From assembly GCF_020037015.1 (NCBI RefSeq), contig NZ_JAIQDE010000031.1, positions 54,195 through 118,194 of the forward strand: DNA of 64,000 nucleotides, read 5' to 3'. Positions 26,747-34,508 of the stretch are shown here, piece by piece. The stretch's first letter is position 1, and each line of letters opens with the position of its first letter. The notes below the pieces were generated by a model that worked only from the letters and a program-made list of their open reading frames with translations, searched no databases and was not told the origin of the DNA. The DNA comes from Corallococcus sp. AS-1-6. GTDB lineage: Bacteria; Myxococcota; Myxococcia; Myxococcales; Myxococcaceae. The position numbers were made by a program, and so were the translations under genes.

Positions 26747-27004
26747 ATGGAGCTGGAGCCCCGCACACGCGCGTGGAGCATCGTCGCGATGAGCCTGCTG
26801 TGCATCGTGCTCGCGTGGGTGCTGCTGCGCACGCCCCCCCGCCCCGGGCAGCACCGTCCCGAAATCCAGGAACCCACGGAAGAGCCCACCCATGGCAACC
26901 CCTACCGGGGTTGGCCGTTGTTCCAGGGTTGGCCCGTGCCGCAGCCCCCGGACACACCTCCTGCGCACGACACGCAGCCCTCCGACGCGTCCCGCCAACG
27001 TTGA
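26747..27004 (+). CDS. Small single-pass membrane protein next to the ClC gene
   Basis: An 85-residue protein not recognised as any family. It starts immediately after the ClC stop codon (TAG ATG), so it is probably co-translated. Residues about 10-28 form one hydrophobic helix (WSIVAMSLLCIVLAWVLLR), followed by a proline/aspartate-rich tail containing the near-repeat 'RGWPLFQGWPVPQP'. Third codon positions in the first half are nearly all G/C, supporting coding. It could be an accessory subunit of the channel; that is inferred only from position. Confidence 0.5.
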   Translation: MELEPRTRAWSIVAMSLLCIVLAWVLLRTPPRPGQHRPEIQEPTEEPTHGNPYRGWPLFQGWPVPQPPDTPPAHDTQPSDASRQR

Positions 27005-27100
27005 GGGTCCACCGTCCCCTTGCCCTGGGGGGACGGTCCAGGGCGGGCGACCAGGCGGTCTCCGCGTGAAGCGCTTGCATGCGGGAGGGCCAGGAGGAAG

Positions 27101-27964
27101 ATGGCCGTCGCCTTGGACGCCACTCCGTTCAACTTCGTCGCCATCGTGCTGTGTGTCTCCGTTGGAGCGGGCCTGCTGGGTTCGCTGCTGGGCCTGGGCG
27201 GTGGCCTCATCCTCATCCCCGTCCTCACGCTCGTGCTGAAGGTGGACATCCGCTACGCGGTGGGGGCCTCCATCGTGTCCGTCATCGCCACGTCCAGCGG
27301 CGCGGCGGCGGCGTACGTGCGTGACGGCCTGGCCAACATGCGCGTGGCCATGTTCCTGGAGCTGGCCACCGTGGCGGGCGCCGTCACGGGCGCGATGCTC
27401 GCGGGCATGGTGGGTGGCCGCGCGCTGTACTTCCTCTTCGGCGCGGTGATGGCCTATTCGGCGCTCGCGATGCTGCGCAAGCTGCGCGAGGACGGCGGCC
27501 CGCGCCAGGAGCCGCCGCCGGATGCCGTCGCGGACCGGCTGGGGCTGCACGGCAGCTACTACGACGTGTCCACCGGCGGCGAGGTGGCGTACCGCGTGCA
27601 CCGGCCGCTCGTGGGCCTGGGGCTCATGTACATCGCGGGCACGGTGAGCGGCCTGTTGGGCATTGGCTCCGGCGCGCTGAAGGTGCCGGCCATGGACCTG
27701 GCCATGGGGCTGCCCATCAAGGTCTCCACCGCCACCAGCAACTTCATGATTGGCGTCACGGCGGCGGCCAGCGCGGGCATCTACTTCGCGCGCGGGGACA
27801 TCGACCCGTTCATCGCCGGCCCCGTCTGCGTGGGCGTCACGCTGGGCGCGTTCGCGGGCTCGCGCTTCCTCACCAAGCTCAAGAGCGGCTCCCTGCGCAT
27901 GCTCTTCGTGGCCGTGCTGCTGTGGGTGTCGTACGAGATGCTGTCCAAGGGGATCCACGGATGA
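27101..27964 (+). CDS. TSUP-family sulfite/anion exporter (TauE/SafE)
   Basis: A 287-residue polytopic membrane protein with about eight helices and the TauE/SafE signatures 'LLGSLLGLGGGLILIPVLTL' near the N-terminus and 'GTVSGLLGIGSGALKVPAM' in the second half. These transporters move sulfite, sulfonates or other organic anions. A hydrophilic loop of about 40 residues separates the halves. ATG at 27101 is preceded by AGGAGG. It overlaps the next gene by ATGA; TSUP and DUF1634 genes are commonly paired, so they probably form one transport unit. Confidence 0.9.
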   Translation: MAVALDATPFNFVAIVLCVSVGAGLLGSLLGLGGGLILIPVLTLVLKVDIRYAVGASIVSVIATSSGAAAAYVRDGLANMRVAMFLELATVAGAVTGAMLAGMVGGRALYFLFGAVMAYSALAMLRKLREDGGPRQEPPPDAVADRLGLHGSYYDVSTGGEVAYRVHRPLVGLGLMYIAGTVSGLLGIGSGALKVPAMDLAMGLPIKVSTATSNFMIGVTAAASAGIYFARGDIDPFIAGPVCVGVTLGAFAGSRFLTKLKSGSLRMLFVAVLLWVSYEMLSKGIHG

Positions 27965-28410
27965 CCGAGCCCGCCGAACCTCCGTCTCCACCCGAGACGA
28001 CCACCAGCGCCGCCGTCGCGCGGGACGAGGTGGTGCCGCTCACGCCGGAGCTGCTCATCAGCCAGCTCCTGCGCGGGGGCGTGCTGCTCAGCCTGTCGCT
28101 CGTCACCTGCGGCATGGTGATGACGTTCTTCCGCCACCCGGACTACTTCTCCTCGCCGGACGCGCTCCAGCGCCTCACCGCTCCCGACTCCGTGCCGCAC
28201 CGGCTGCCGGACGTCTTCGAGGGCGTCATGGCCGTGCGCGGCCAGTCCTTCGTGATGGCGGGGCTCCTGGTGATGATCACCGTGCCCGTGCTGCGCGTGG
28301 CCCTGTCCCTGGGCATCTTCCGCGCGCAGAAGGACCGCGCCTTCGCCGCCATCACCACCGGCGTGCTCGCGCTGCTCCTGCTCGCCTTCCTCCTGGGCGG
28401 TGTGGAGTAG
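27961..28410 (+). CDS. DUF1634 membrane protein, partner of the TSUP transporter
   Basis: A 149-residue membrane protein with three predicted helices (about 37-56, 95-116, 128-146), matching DUF1634, a family of unknown biochemical role usually encoded beside TauE/SafE transporters. The start ATG at 27961 overlaps the TSUP stop (ATGA). The TAG stop at 28408 lies only 8 bp before the left copy of the 20-bp direct repeat that brackets the next nine genes, so this gene marks the left edge of what looks like the ancestral chromosome. Confidence 0.85.
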   Translation: MTEPAEPPSPPETTTSAAVARDEVVPLTPELLISQLLRGGVLLSLSLVTCGMVMTFFRHPDYFSSPDALQRLTAPDSVPHRLPDVFEGVMAVRGQSFVMAGLLVMITVPVLRVALSLGIFRAQKDRAFAAITTGVLALLLLAFLLGGVE

Positions 28411-28418
28411 TCCACTCA

Positions 28419-28438
28419 GCAGTCCACCCGTTCGTCAC
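28419..28438 (+). repeat. Left copy of exact 20-bp direct repeat bracketing the biosynthetic block
   Basis: GCAGTCCACCCGTTCGTCAC at 28419-28438 recurs exactly at 37972-37991, same orientation, 9.55 kb apart. The stop codon of the MFS gene (28435-28437, minus strand) lies inside it. I did not find a third copy in the window by eye. It may be an insertion-site duplication or recombination scar. Confidence 0.85.
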
Positions 28439-29694
28439 TCCAGGCGTGCCGCCAGCCCGGGCGTCCCGGCGTGGAGCGCTTCAATGCGGCGCCTGCGTGC
28501 GCCAGCGATGAGCAGGTGCCAGCCAGCGGCGGCGAGCCCCAAAAGGAGGCAGCCGCCCCAGAGCACCCGGGAGCCCCCGTGCTGCAGCACCCACCCACCG
28601 AGCGCGGGGGCCACGAACGCGGCGAGTCCTCCCAGCATGTGGAAGGCCCCCTGGTAGCTCCCGCGCAGTTCGGGGGGCGACAGGTCCGACACCACGGAGG
28701 GCTTCAGGGGCGCCTGGACGATCTCCCCCAGGGTCCAGATGCCCACGGCGAGCGCGGCCAGCAGCGCGCCCTCCGTCACCGCGTGGAGCCCGAAGCCGAT
28801 GCCGGTGAGGACGGCCGCCCCCGCGAGCGCGCTGGAGCGGCGCATCCGCCCGACGACGCGGCTGGCGAACGGCTGCACCAGCATGATGAGCAGGCCGTTG
28901 ACCGCGAGCACCCCACCGAAGACCGCCGGGGACATGCCGCGAGCGGCCAGGTCCAGCGAGAGCGTGGCCTGGCCCTGGTAGAAGATGATGGCCAGGACCA
29001 GGACAGGCAGGCTGAAGGCGAGGAACACCGGGTCCCGGAACGGCTCCGCGGAGGACGGCCTCGCGCCCGGCGGCGGGCGTGAGCCCCGCGTCTCCGGCAC
29101 CTTCCACCACACGAGCAGGCCGTAGAGGAACGTGGTGAGCGCGTCGGCCAGGAAGAGGATGCGGAAGCTGGACCGGGCCGCGAGCCCCGCCAGCGGGACG
29201 CCGATGGCGAAGCCCAGGTTCACCGCCCAGTAGAGCAGCCCGAAGGCTCGCGTCCGCTCCGGAGCCGGCACCAGATCCGTGACGGCCGCGGAGACGACGG
29301 GCCGGTACAGCTCCCCGAGGAACCCGGCCACCAGGGCCGCCACGGAGATCTCCGCGGGCGTCCGCGAGAAGCCGAGCAACACCATCCCGGCCGCGCCCGA
29401 CCACAGCCCGCCGACGAGCGTGGTGCGCCGCCCCAGCCGATCCGCGAGCGCTCCGCCCACCAGTCCGGCCGCCACCGCCCCCACGCCATGGAGGGAGGCG
29501 ACGAGCCCGGCCTGCGCCACCGACAGGCCACACTCCCGCGTGAGGTAGAAGGTCAGGAAGGGCACCACGAAGCCGCCCAGCCGGTTCACCAGCGTGCCCG
29601 CCCAGAGATACCAGTACGCCGCCGGGAGCCCTCCCGCGGTGGCATGGAGCTGCTCGGACAGGCGGGCCCGGAGGCCCTGGGGAGTGCCGTTCAT
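28435..29694 (-). CDS. MFS transporter, probable exporter of the cluster product
   Basis: A 419-residue major facilitator protein with about twelve hydrophobic helices. The loop 2-3 motif reads 'GGALADRLGRRTTLVGG' (residues about 80-96), the classic MFS motif A. N-terminal residues 1-25 are hydrophilic. It is the last gene of the minus-strand biosynthetic block, 32 bp after the 74-residue HEAT-like gene. By position I infer that it exports, or confers self-resistance to, the product of the upstream enzymes. Its TGA stop is formed within the left 20-bp direct repeat, which places the gene at the very edge of the inserted segment. Confidence 0.88.
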   Translation of the reverse strand: MNGTPQGLRARLSEQLHATAGGLPAAYWYLWAGTLVNRLGGFVVPFLTFYLTRECGLSVAQAGLVASLHGVGAVAAGLVGGALADRLGRRTTLVGGLWSGAAGMVLLGFSRTPAEISVAALVAGFLGELYRPVVSAAVTDLVPAPERTRAFGLLYWAVNLGFAIGVPLAGLAARSSFRILFLADALTTFLYGLLVWWKVPETRGSRPPPGARPSSAEPFRDPVFLAFSLPVLVLAIIFYQGQATLSLDLAARGMSPAVFGGVLAVNGLLIMLVQPFASRVVGRMRRSSALAGAAVLTGIGFGLHAVTEGALLAALAVGIWTLGEIVQAPLKPSVVSDLSPPELRGSYQGAFHMLGGLAAFVAPALGGWVLQHGGSRVLWGGCLLLGLAAAGWHLLIAGARRRRIEALHAGTPGLAARLE

Positions 29695-29726
29695 GGTTCA
29701 AGCCTCGAGGGACGTGCGTGCCGCCG

Positions 29727-29951
29727 CTACTTCTTCGCCTCCCCCATGAGGGGGCCGAAGGTGTAGCCCTGACAGATGGCCGCGGTGCGGCGGACCTGGG
29801 GGTGCGGGTGCTCCAGCAGGCGCTGGACGTGCGCCTCCAGTCCCGGCAGCGCGGCATGGTTGAGCGTCAGGCTCACGAGCGCGTCGCACACGACCTGGAC
29901 GTCCTCGGAGCGGAGCTGGGATTCGATGTCGGCGGGGGTCATGGGTGTCAT
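29727..29951 (-). CDS. 74-residue HEAT-repeat-like protein
   Basis: A very small helical protein with two HEAT-like units ('SEDVQVVCDALVSLTLNH' and 'HPHPQVRRTAAICQGY'), ending in GPLMGEAKK. No membrane segment or catalytic motif. It starts at ATG 29951, 9 bp after the stop of the AurF-like oxygenase gene, and precedes the MFS gene by 32 bp, so it is embedded in the operon. Small HEAT proteins often act as binding partners; here it might stabilise the N-oxygenase or hold a pathway intermediate. I am confident it is a gene but not of the role. Confidence 0.65.
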   Translation of the reverse strand: MTPMTPADIESQLRSEDVQVVCDALVSLTLNHAALPGLEAHVQRLLEHPHPQVRRTAAICQGYTFGPLMGEAKK

Positions 29952-29960
29952 CCTCGTGGC

Positions 29961-30911
29961 TCAGGCGAACTCGAAGTCCATGCGCTCGAGGATGCCCAGC
30001 TCGCTCGCCAGGTGCTTGAGGCCCGAGTAGTCCCGGACGAGCACGCGCGAGCCCGTCCGCCCCTCCAGGTCCCCGATGATCTCGTCCACGTGCTCGAAGC
30101 CGAGGTGCTCCAGGATGGCGCGCCACGTCTTGTAGTCGCTCGACGCGATGCCGCGCAGCGCCTCCGGCAGGGCCCGGATGAAGCACTCGCGCATCGCGTC
30201 GTTCATGTGGACGTAGACGGACTTGGCGATCTCCGCGAGGACCAGCGCGTGGGAGAACTCGTCGCGGTTGTGCAGCTCCGTCGTCATGCGGTTGATGGGC
30301 TGGATGGACTGATCCCTGGACAGCAGGTTCAGGTAGGCGTTGATGCTGATCTCCGTCACCACCGCGTAGGCGAGCGTGAGCAGGTCCTGCTCCCAGGCAT
30401 CCGCCGCGCGCGCCCGGGCGGCCTGGAGCATGCGGCACGCGAGGGAGTCCGGGAGCAGGGACTCGTTGAAGACGAGCCCGCGCTTGCGCTCGGTGACGAG
30501 CGTGGCGCTCAGGTGCATGAACGTGTGGTAGTTCTCGTCGACCAGCGCCTGCACCACCGTCCGCTTGATGCCCGGATGGTTCGTCCCGGGGAAGCGCGCA
30601 TGCAGGAGGAGCTCGAACGCCGGGTTGGCGATCTTCTCCTCGTTCATGATGGTGTTGCGGTTGTAGGCCATCCACGCCCAGGAGAGCAGGGCCTGCTTGC
30701 GCTCCTCGGGCGCCTCGGCGAAGCGCGGGTGGTCCCGGAACGGCACGAGGGCGATGGGGTAGTCCGGCAGCTCCGGCTGGAAGAGTCCCTCCAGGTCCAG
30801 CTCCGGCTTCTTCACCGTCGCGCGCCGCGGCCAGGTGGAGGCGATCTTGTCGAGGATGGCCAGCTCGACGGCCGCGTCCCGGGTCGAGGTGGGGGTGGGC
30901 GTGGGGTTCAT
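29961..30911 (-). CDS. AurF-type diiron N-oxygenase
   Basis: A 316-residue helical oxygenase of the AurF family, enzymes that oxidise amines to hydroxylamine, nitroso or nitro groups (AurF itself makes p-nitrobenzoate). All seven expected iron ligands align with AurF spacing: Glu91 ('TIMNEEK'), Glu126/His129 ('VDENYHTF'), Glu188 ('VVTEISIN'), His214, Glu218 and His221 ('TELHNRDEFSHALV'). The distances 91-126, 126-129, 214-218 and 218-221 match AurF exactly (35, 3, 4, 3). I chose ATG 30911 because AGGAG precedes it; an ATG at 30950 overlaps the upstream stop. The substrate is unknown; with a diaminobutyrate-forming enzyme one gene upstream, an aliphatic amine is a candidate. Confidence 0.88.
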   Translation of the reverse strand: MNPTPTPTSTRDAAVELAILDKIASTWPRRATVKKPELDLEGLFQPELPDYPIALVPFRDHPRFAEAPEERKQALLSWAWMAYNRNTIMNEEKIANPAFELLLHARFPGTNHPGIKRTVVQALVDENYHTFMHLSATLVTERKRGLVFNESLLPDSLACRMLQAARARAADAWEQDLLTLAYAVVTEISINAYLNLLSRDQSIQPINRMTTELHNRDEFSHALVLAEIAKSVYVHMNDAMRECFIRALPEALRGIASSDYKTWRAILEHLGFEHVDEIIGDLEGRTGSRVLVRDYSGLKHLASELGILERMDFEFA

Positions 30912-30936
30912 GTTCAGGGTCTCCTGGTGTCCGGGT

Positions 30937-32226
30937 TCAAGCCGTTGCATGGGCCGCCTGGATGGCGTCCGCCAGCAGGTCCAGGCCCTTCTGGAGGGCC
31001 TCGATGTCGATGGTCAGCGGGGGCATGACCTTGAGCACGTGGCCATGGGCCCCGGAGGTCTCCGCGATGAGTCCCCGCTGGAAGGCCGCCTGGGACACCC
31101 GGCCCGCGACGCCCGGGTCCGCCCAGGTCAGCCCGCGCAGCAGGCCCCGTCCGCGCGGGGTGCAACCCCTCGCCCCCTCCTGGCGCGCGATGCCGCGGAG
31201 GCGCTCGTCCACGAGCGCGCACCGCACCTGGAGCTCCTTCTCGAAGAGGGGATCCGCCCAGAAGGAGAGCGCGGCCCGGGCGGCGACGAAGGCCAGGTTG
31301 TTGCCGCGGAAGGTGCCGCTGTGCTCCCCGGGCTGCTGCACGTCCAGCTCCGGCTTCACCAGCACCAGCGCCATGGGCAGGCCCAGGCCGCCAATGGACT
31401 TGGAGAGGGTGACGACGTCGGGCACGAGCCCCGCGTCCTCGAAGCTGAAGAAGGTGCCCGTGCGCCCGCAGCCCGCCTGGATGTCGTCGACGATGAGCAG
31501 GATGCCCTTGCGCCGGGCCAGGGCCTGGAGCCGCTGGAGCCAGCCCCTGCTCGCGGCGATGACGCCGCCCTCCCCCTGCACCGTCTCCAGGATGAAGGCC
31601 GCCGGAAGCTCCACGCCGCTGCCCGGATCCTCCAGCAGCGCCTCGACGTACTCGAGCGTGTCCCGGCCCTCACCGAAGTACCCGTCGAACGGCATCCGCG
31701 TGACATGCGCGAGGGGAAGGCCCGCGCCCGCACGCTTCATCGCCGTGCCCGTCGCCGCGAGCGCCCCGAGCGACATCCCGTGGAAGCCATTGGTGAACGC
31801 GATGACCGACGCGCGCCCCGTGGCCTTGCGGACGATCTTCAGGGCCCCCTCCACGGCGTTGCTCCCCGTGGGGCCGGTGAACTGGATGCGGTAGTCCAGC
31901 TCCCGGGGCTTGAGGATGACGTCCACCAGGGCCTGCATGAAGTCGCGCTTGGCCTGCGTGTGCAGGTCCATCGAGTGGGTGATGCCGTCCTGCTCGAGGT
32001 ACTCGATGACCTGACGCTTGATGACCGGGTGGTTGTGTCCGTAGTTGAGGGCACCCGCGCCGGAGAGGAAGTCGGTGTACTCCCGCCCCTCCTCGTCCCA
32101 GAGGCGGTGCCCCAGCGCGCGGCTGAAGACCGCCGGGAACTTCCGGCAGTAGGTGCGGACCGCCGACTCGTGCTCGTCGAAGATGGCGCGGGGACTTGCG
32201 TGAAGGGTCGCGGCAGGCTTCTGCAT
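30937..32226 (-). CDS. Diaminobutyrate--2-oxoglutarate aminotransferase (EctB-like)
   Basis: A 429-residue class III PLP aminotransferase resembling EctB, which forms L-2,4-diaminobutyrate from aspartate semialdehyde and glutamate. Motifs: 'YTDFLSGAGALNYGHNHP', 'IQFTGPTGSNAVEGALKI', 'FTNGFHGMSLGALAATG', 'ETVQGEGGV', 'LIVDDIQAGCGRTGTFFSFE' and PLP Lys276 in 'TLSKSIGGLGLPMALVL'. The start is ATG 32226, after a GGGGTGA site; the apparent N-terminal extension is another frame. No ectA or ectC is near, so it is not an ectoine operon; diaminobutyrate is probably a building block for the cluster product. Confidence 0.88.
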   Translation of the reverse strand: MQKPAATLHASPRAIFDEHESAVRTYCRKFPAVFSRALGHRLWDEEGREYTDFLSGAGALNYGHNHPVIKRQVIEYLEQDGITHSMDLHTQAKRDFMQALVDVILKPRELDYRIQFTGPTGSNAVEGALKIVRKATGRASVIAFTNGFHGMSLGALAATGTAMKRAGAGLPLAHVTRMPFDGYFGEGRDTLEYVEALLEDPGSGVELPAAFILETVQGEGGVIAASRGWLQRLQALARRKGILLIVDDIQAGCGRTGTFFSFEDAGLVPDVVTLSKSIGGLGLPMALVLVKPELDVQQPGEHSGTFRGNNLAFVAARAALSFWADPLFEKELQVRCALVDERLRGIARQEGARGCTPRGRGLLRGLTWADPGVAGRVSQAAFQRGLIAETSGAHGHVLKVMPPLTIDIEALQKGLDLLADAIQAAHATA

Positions 32227-32270
32227 GGTTTCACCCCAGGGGGATTCAGCGATTGCGGGTTGGCGGTGGT

Positions 32271-33281
32271 TCAGGGCGTCGCGGCCCAGGGGTCGATGGA
32301 GCGCAGCTCCTCCTGCTCGCCCGGGCTCAGCCTGGACGGCGGGGAGAGCGGGAAGTCGCCCGCGAGCGTCAGCCGCAGCATCTCCGCCACCTTCCGCGCG
32401 ATGACCTCCTGCGTGTAGACGCCGGGGAAGGCGGAGACCGGGTGCTCGGCGGTGGGCGGGAAGTACTTGCCCTTGAAGGAAGGCAGGAAGACGGAGTCCC
32501 AGACGTTGATGGACTGGCCGCCGCAAGGCGCCTTGCCGCTGAAGATGCTGTAGACGGGGAGCGCCTGGGGCGAGGGCCGGCACAGCGCCTGGTTGACGGG
32601 CTCGCCCACCATCTCCAGCACCAGGCCGCACGCGCCCAGGTCCCGCACCCGCCGGCTGCCCGCGAAGATCTCCCGGGCCTCGGCGAGCGTGTCGCCGTAG
32701 CGCCGGGTGACGCCTCCCTGCGGGGTGTAGCCCAGGTGGGCGATGACGGCGAAGCCCTCCTGGCACAGCGCCTCCAGGACGGCGAGGGACGCGTCGGAGG
32801 TGACCTCCACCTTCAGCACCTCCGCGCCCGCCTCCACCATCACCTCCGCGCTCCGCAGCGCCACCGCCGGCGTCGAGGCCGCGCCGTCCGGCATGTCGCC
32901 CAGGAGGAACGGGCGGCGGTAGGCGGGGAACGCGCGGGTCATCGCCCCGCGCACCTCCTGGAGGAGCGTGAGCATCTGATCCATGCCCCACACCTGCTCC
33001 TCCACCGTCGCCAGCCGGGTGCTGGGGCGGCCCAGGTGCGTCATGAAGTACGAGTCGCCCACCATCAGGCACTCGAGGCGGCAGTTGCGCATCAGGTCCA
33101 GGGACTCCATGGCCCGGCCCAGCGCCTCGACCTCATAGCCCCGGTACAGGTTCACCTTCAGGCCCAGGGCCTGGCGGGCGGCCCGCTCCCGGGCCTGCCC
33201 CACGACGAACTCCCAGAGGCTCATCGGAGCCGGCTGGCGGACCTTGCGTGCGACCGCGTGTGCTTCGTGCGTGCGAGACAT
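32271..33281 (-). CDS. PanB-like (ketopantoate hydroxymethyltransferase superfamily) enzyme
   Basis: A 336-residue TIM-barrel protein resembling PanB, which adds a hydroxymethyl group from 5,10-methylene-THF to 2-oxoisovalerate. Matching segments: 'CLMVGDSYFMTHLGRPST' (metal-binding Asp), 'RPFLLGDMPDG' (second Asp), 'AGAEVLKVEV' (Glu), 'VIAHLGYTPQGG', and 'GACGLVLEMVGEPVNQAL'. It is longer than PanB (about 260-280) and the C-terminus 'GGQSINVWDSVFLPSFKGKYF' diverges, so its 2-oxo-acid substrate may differ. No panC or panD is nearby. A class I aminotransferase follows 13 bp upstream in the operon; together they could make a hydroxymethylated amino acid. Substrate assignment is inference. Confidence 0.75.
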   Translation of the reverse strand: MSRTHEAHAVARKVRQPAPMSLWEFVVGQARERAARQALGLKVNLYRGYEVEALGRAMESLDLMRNCRLECLMVGDSYFMTHLGRPSTRLATVEEQVWGMDQMLTLLQEVRGAMTRAFPAYRRPFLLGDMPDGAASTPAVALRSAEVMVEAGAEVLKVEVTSDASLAVLEALCQEGFAVIAHLGYTPQGGVTRRYGDTLAEAREIFAGSRRVRDLGACGLVLEMVGEPVNQALCRPSPQALPVYSIFSGKAPCGGQSINVWDSVFLPSFKGKYFPPTAEHPVSAFPGVYTQEVIARKVAEMLRLTLAGDFPLSPPSRLSPGEQEELRSIDPWAATP

Positions 33282-33294
33282 GCGCTCTCCCCCC

Positions 33295-34461
33295 TCAGGG
33301 TGCGTGGGTGTAGACGGCGTTCAGGCGTTGAATGGCGATGCGGAGGTCCTCGTGGCCGACCGCCGTGAAGCACAGCCGCGCGAACGGGCGGCAGTGCTGG
33401 CCGAAGGCGATGCCCGGCGCGACGGAGACGCCGGCCTGGATGGCGCGGGCGAAGAACTCGCTTTCGCTCCCGTGCTTCCATTGGGAGAGGTCCAGGAAGG
33501 TGTAGAAGCCCCCCTCCACCCGGGTGCAGGGCACCTTCAGCTCCCGCATCGTGATGTCGCGGGCCTCGCGGGCCCGGGCGCGGTGCCCCTCCAGGACGTC
33601 CGGGGGCGTGCCCAGCGCCTGGAAGGCCCCGTACTGGGAGGCGCTCGCCAGCGAGTAGAGCGAGTACAGCCCCCACTTCTTCATCCGGAGCGCCATGGCC
33701 TCCGGGGCGACCACGAAGCCCACGCGGTAGCCCGGCATCGCGTACGTCTTGCTGAAGGAATGGACGGAGAACGTGCGGTCCGCCGCGTCCGGGAGCTGGG
33801 AGATGTCCAGGAAGCCCGGCTCCGTGAAGTCATAGAGCGCGTAGGCGTTGTCGGAGATGAGCCACAGCTCGTGGCGCCGCGCGAACCGCGCCAGCCGCTC
33901 CTGGGCCTCCCGGTCGAGCGAGAAGCCCGTGGGGTTGTTCGGGGTGTTGAAGTAGATGGCGCGCGTCCTCGGCGTCACCGCCGCCTCGAGCGCCGCGACG
34001 AAGTCGAAGTGCCGATCCCGGCTCAGCTCCAGGAAGACGGGGACCTCCACGGGACGGCCGCCCGCCGCGCGCACCAGGCCCGTCACGAACAGCCACTGCG
34101 GCGACATGATGAGGACCTCGTCGCCTGGCTGGAGCATGGCCCGGAGCGCGGACCCGATGCCGTGCGTCGCCCCGCAGGTGATGACGACGTGCTCTTCGCG
34201 GACCTGCTGGCGCGACTGCTCCCGCAGGTGCTCCACGATCCTCCGCCGCAGCATGGGGATGCCGCCCGGCGGCGCGTGCTCGTGGGCGCGTAGCGCGAAG
34301 TCCGAGTGCTGCCAGTCGTGCATGCGGGCACAGGGCGCGAAGGTGCTCTTGCCCTGGTGCAGGCGCAGGAAGTGCGGGTGCTTCAGCTCCGCGATGCGCT
34401 TCTCGATGTCGTCGAAGACGGAGAGCGGGATGTCGTCCAGGGCGGGGTTGTGCGGGGTCAT
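33295..34461 (-). CDS. Class I/II PLP aminotransferase
   Basis: A 388-residue fold-type I aminotransferase. Signatures: 'VVITCGATHGIGSALRAML', 'AIYFNTPNNPTGFSLD', 'LISDNAYALYDF', PLP lysine in 'HSFSKTYAMPGYRVGF' and the substrate-carboxylate Arg in 'FARLCFT'. It resembles the aspartate/kynurenine aminotransferase group. Start: ATG 34461 with GGAG 5 bp upstream is my choice; a GTG at 34512 overlapping the desaturase stop (GTGA), or the ATG at 34509, would add 16-17 residues and cannot be excluded. In the cluster it probably aminates a 2-oxo acid made by the PanB-like enzyme, or removes an amino group to feed it. Confidence 0.85.
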   Translation of the reverse strand: MTPHNPALDDIPLSVFDDIEKRIAELKHPHFLRLHQGKSTFAPCARMHDWQHSDFALRAHEHAPPGGIPMLRRRIVEHLREQSRQQVREEHVVITCGATHGIGSALRAMLQPGDEVLIMSPQWLFVTGLVRAAGGRPVEVPVFLELSRDRHFDFVAALEAAVTPRTRAIYFNTPNNPTGFSLDREAQERLARFARRHELWLISDNAYALYDFTEPGFLDISQLPDAADRTFSVHSFSKTYAMPGYRVGFVVAPEAMALRMKKWGLYSLYSLASASQYGAFQALGTPPDVLEGHRARAREARDITMRELKVPCTRVEGGFYTFLDLSQWKHGSESEFFARAIQAGVSVAPGIAFGQHCRPFARLCFTAVGHEDLRIAIQRLNAVYTHAP

Positions 34462-34508
34462 GGGAACTCCGGGAGAGGACAGGGGGCGGTCGTGCACGGG
34501 CATGGGCA

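Noticed and set aside
30937..32226. Ectoine biosynthesis operon
   Set aside because: Only the EctB-like aminotransferase is present; no acetyltransferase EctA or synthase EctC is nearby.
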